A DNA stretch of 35,081 nt from the NCBI GenBank assembly GCA_003132445.1, contig PKXU01000170.1, positions 1-35,081 of the forward strand. The letters are read 5' to 3'. Made by a program: the position numbers and the translations under genes. This DNA is from Acidobacteriaceae bacterium (GTDB lineage Bacteria > Acidobacteriota > Terriglobia > Terriglobales > Acidobacteriaceae). This document shows positions 32,956 through 35,081 of this stretch, piece after piece (positions within the stretch are counted from its first letter, which is position 1; the number at the start of each line of letters is the position of its first letter). The notes beneath the pieces were generated by a model. The model had not been told where the DNA came from. It searched no databases and saw nothing but the letters and a program-made list of their open reading frames with translations.

Positions 32956-35081
32956 TTGGTTCTCAAGTGGTGGTGGCTGCTCGCGCTTGCCGGTTTGTGC
33001 GGGCCGCTGAGTAGTTCGGCTGTGTCCTCCCAGCAAGGTCCCGATACTCCGGAAAAAAAATCTACAGCGAAACCCACGCCTGCGCCAAAAACGGGCAAGG
33101 CCGCTGCCAGAAAGAAACACACTGCGGCCGCGCGCGCCGCAGCCGCGAGAAGAAGACGGCGTCCCATGTCCCCGCGCGTGCGCCGTATTCATCAGGCGTT
33201 TGTTGCGTCGACCACTCTGCGCCCGATGGCTCAGCAGTTGATTCAAGATCGCTCTCCCGCCGGCTACGCGGGAGTAGAAGCTTACGCACGTGCCCATGCC
33301 AAGGAAGATGCCGGAGCGCTGGCCTGGCTGGTGGTTGGATATGCCCGTTTTCTCGATCATGATTGCGCCAAAGCCATAGAGCCCTTGAACCGCGCCAAGC
33401 CTCTGGCCGGCGATCTCGGAGATTACGTGGCCTACTATCTGGGCACGTGCTATTTCCAAACTGGGCATCAGGCCGAGGGGCTCGCCGCGCTGGCGAACTT
33501 TAGCGCTACCTATCCGGATTCTTTGCTGATTCGCGATGCGCGCCTCAGCTATGCCAATGCTTTGATCTCCAAAGGCCGAGCCGCTGAAGCGGCCGAACTG
33601 CTGGAGAAAGACCGTCTGCCTGTGCGGTCCGACATCGAGTTCGCGCTGGGCCGGGCCCGTGCCGTGCTTGGTGAGAACGCAAAAGCTGCTGAGGCCTTCG
33701 AGAATATCTACTACAGAATGCCAACCGCTGCAGAAGCAGACGCGGCCAATGCGGAGTCGAAAAAACTTCCCCTGGAGCTCTTGCCCACCCCAGGGCAACG
33801 CAAGACTCGCGCGGAACAGCTGATGAAAGCGAAACGCTACAACGACGCGGTAGATGAATATCGTGAACTCGCCGCGCATGCTAGTCCGGAAGCGAAGCCG
33901 GTGGCTGAACTGGAACTGGCCAACGCGCTGCAGCGCGGAGGCCGCAACCGTGAGGCCAAGGACGAAATTGCGACTTTGGCCGGCGCCAGCGCCGAGCAAA
34001 ACGCGCAGCGGCTGTATATTCTCAGCGAGGTTGCCTGGGCCAGCGACGACAACGATACTTTCTATCGCACAGTGGACGAATTGCGGCGAACCTCGCCCAC
34101 GAGCGTCTGGTTGGAAGCGGCCCTGCTATCCGTTGCCAATTTGCATCTCGTACACCGCGAGTATGACCAAGCTCTCGACGCCTTTCGCGAGTTGCAGCAG
34201 CGCTTCCCCAAGGGTTCGCGCGCCTCTTACGCACACTGGAAGGCGGCGTGGCTCACGTTTCGACTGGGACGGAAAGAAGAAGCCAAGAAAGAGTTTGAAG
34301 ATCAAATCGGAATGTATCCCGCAGGCAACGAGACTTCCGCCGCGCTCTATTGGCGTGCACGTCTGGCCGAAGAAGATGATCAAACCGCCATGGCCCGCGC
34401 CTACTACCAGAAATTATCGGATCGCTACCGGAACTATTACTACGCCGAACTGGGGCGTGAACGCCTGCATAAACTGCCGGAGACAACGACCGATCCTCCC
34501 GGCGAATATCCGCTGCTCGATCACATCCCGCCGCTCGAGCATGGCGATAAAGTTACCCTGTCGGAACCGCCGGCCGACGATCTCCATCTACAGAAAGCGG
34601 AATTGTTGGGCAATGGCGGCTTGGTGGATTTAGCGGTTCGAGAGATGCAGGCTGCGGCCAGCGCCGACGACGGAAACTGGGGTCCGGCTGAGACTGCGCA
34701 GCTCTATACCGATACCGGCCACTACGATCGCGCCATCGAAGTGATGAAGCATTCGGTTCCAAGTTATTTCGCGGTCGACATTCCGACCTTGCCGCGGATT
34801 TATTGGGAGTCGCTGTTTCCGCGCCCCTACTGGTCCGACTTAAAAAAGTTTTCTTTATCGAACGGGCTCGATCCTTATCTGGTCGCCTCGCTAATCCGGC
34901 AGGAATCTGAATTTAATCCGCTCGCGGTTTCGCGAAAAAATGCTCTCGGTCTGATGCAGTTGCTGCCGCAAACCGGCAAAGTCGTCGCTCATCAGGAATC
35001 TTTGAAGCATTTCAATGCAGACCAGTTATTCACTCCGACGGTGAATCTGCAACTCGGCACGCGTTATTTCCGCGGCATGGT
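32956..35081 (+). CDS. Lytic murein transglycosylase with TPR-like repeats, 3' end off the window
   Basis: At least 708 residues are visible. A start at TTG 32956 has AAGGTGG five bases upstream; GTG 32947 lies inside that ribosome site. A signal peptide (about 1-25) is followed by a very basic Lys/Ala/Arg stretch (30-70) and a long alpha-helical superhelix of TPR-like repeats (about 80-620), as in Slt70. The catalytic SLT domain begins near residue 630: LVASLIRQESEFNPLAVS with catalytic Glu, then ALGLMQLLPQTGKVVA and NLQLGTRYF. The enzyme cleaves MurNAc-GlcNAc bonds to 1,6-anhydro products, which feed the recycling route of which MurQ is a part. The rest is beyond the window. Confidence 0.92.
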   Translation, partial: MVLKWWWLLALAGLCGPLSSSAVSSQQGPDTPEKKSTAKPTPAPKTGKAAARKKHTAAARAAAARRRRRPMSPRVRRIHQAFVASTTLRPMAQQLIQDRSPAGYAGVEAYARAHAKEDAGALAWLVVGYARFLDHDCAKAIEPLNRAKPLAGDLGDYVAYYLGTCYFQTGHQAEGLAALANFSATYPDSLLIRDARLSYANALISKGRAAEAAELLEKDRLPVRSDIEFALGRARAVLGENAKAAEAFENIYYRMPTAAEADAANAESKKLPLELLPTPGQRKTRAEQLMKAKRYNDAVDEYRELAAHASPEAKPVAELELANALQRGGRNREAKDEIATLAGASAEQNAQRLYILSEVAWASDDNDTFYRTVDELRRTSPTSVWLEAALLSVANLHLVHREYDQALDAFRELQQRFPKGSRASYAHWKAAWLTFRLGRKEEAKKEFEDQIGMYPAGNETSAALYWRARLAEEDDQTAMARAYYQKLSDRYRNYYYAELGRERLHKLPETTTDPPGEYPLLDHIPPLEHGDKVTLSEPPADDLHLQKAELLGNGGLVDLAVREMQAAASADDGNWGPAETAQLYTDTGHYDRAIEVMKHSVPSYFAVDIPTLPRIYWESLFPRPYWSDLKKFSLSNGLDPYLVASLIRQESEFNPLAVSRKNALGLMQLLPQTGKVVAHQESLKHFNADQLFTPTVNLQLGTRYFRGM

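Overview
The window looks like a chromosomal segment of a GC-rich Gram-negative bacterium, most likely an acidobacterium of the Terriglobia (Koribacter/Sulfotelmatobacter-like). This is an inference from the mix of AsmA-like, PEP-CTERM, Tad pilin, AMIN/STN, GAF and M48 proteins, the many lipoproteins and secreted proteases, and intergenic hairpin repeats of a style I associate with that group. No rRNA, tRNA, CRISPR array, transposase, phage gene or plasmid origin was seen. The segment reads as ordinary core and envelope gene content, not a genomic island.

Layout. 0.2-2.2 kb (minus): a small basic protein and an AsmA-like membrane protein. 2.2-3.0 kb: a long gene-poor gap holding a strong minus-strand terminator with no gene to serve. 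3.0-5.1 kb (plus): a PEP-CTERM anchored protein and a secreted AMIN-STN protein that resembles the front end of a secretin. 5.2-8.4 kb (minus): a four-gene Tad-type cluster (prepilin peptidase, two TadE-like pseudopilins, a TadG-like protein), tightly overlapping and convergent with the AMIN-STN gene. 8.8-10.5 kb (minus): an S41 carboxy-terminal processing protease. 10.8-14.8 kb (plus): tatB-like and tatC, a glutaminyl-cyclase-like lipoprotein and a PA-domain M28 peptidase. 14.9-18.5 kb (plus): TerC, aroB, a DinB-family protein and ubiE/menG. 18.6-20.9 kb (minus): an NAD-dependent epimerase and a parvulin isomerase. 21.1-24.3 kb (plus): a four-gene run of a CDF metal transporter, OsmC, a thioredoxin-fold protein and an EamA permease. 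24.3-26.6 kb (minus): murQ and a beta-lactamase-family hydrolase, probably cell-wall recycling. 26.9-29.6 kb (plus): an M48 metalloprotease and citrate synthase, each followed by a hairpin terminator. 29.8-31.2 kb (minus): a small zinc-ribbon protein, a soluble zinc anti-sigma factor and an ECF-type sigma factor. 31.5-35.1 kb (plus): a GAF-domain protein with a distinctive C-terminal helical domain, and a lytic transglycosylase that runs off the window.

The unifying theme is the cell envelope: export (Tat), outer-membrane and periplasmic quality control (parvulin, S41, M48, AsmA), pilus assembly, and peptidoglycan turnover and recycling (transglycosylase, MurQ, beta-lactamase-like hydrolase). 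I did not find a clearly new multi-gene system. The best leads are the GAF protein with its C-terminal domain, the CDF transporter with three tandem C-terminal domains, the conserved-looking middle domain of the PEP-CTERM protein, the EamA gene that lacks a usable canonical start codon, and the orphan terminator at 2.4 kb that may end an unannotated small RNA.
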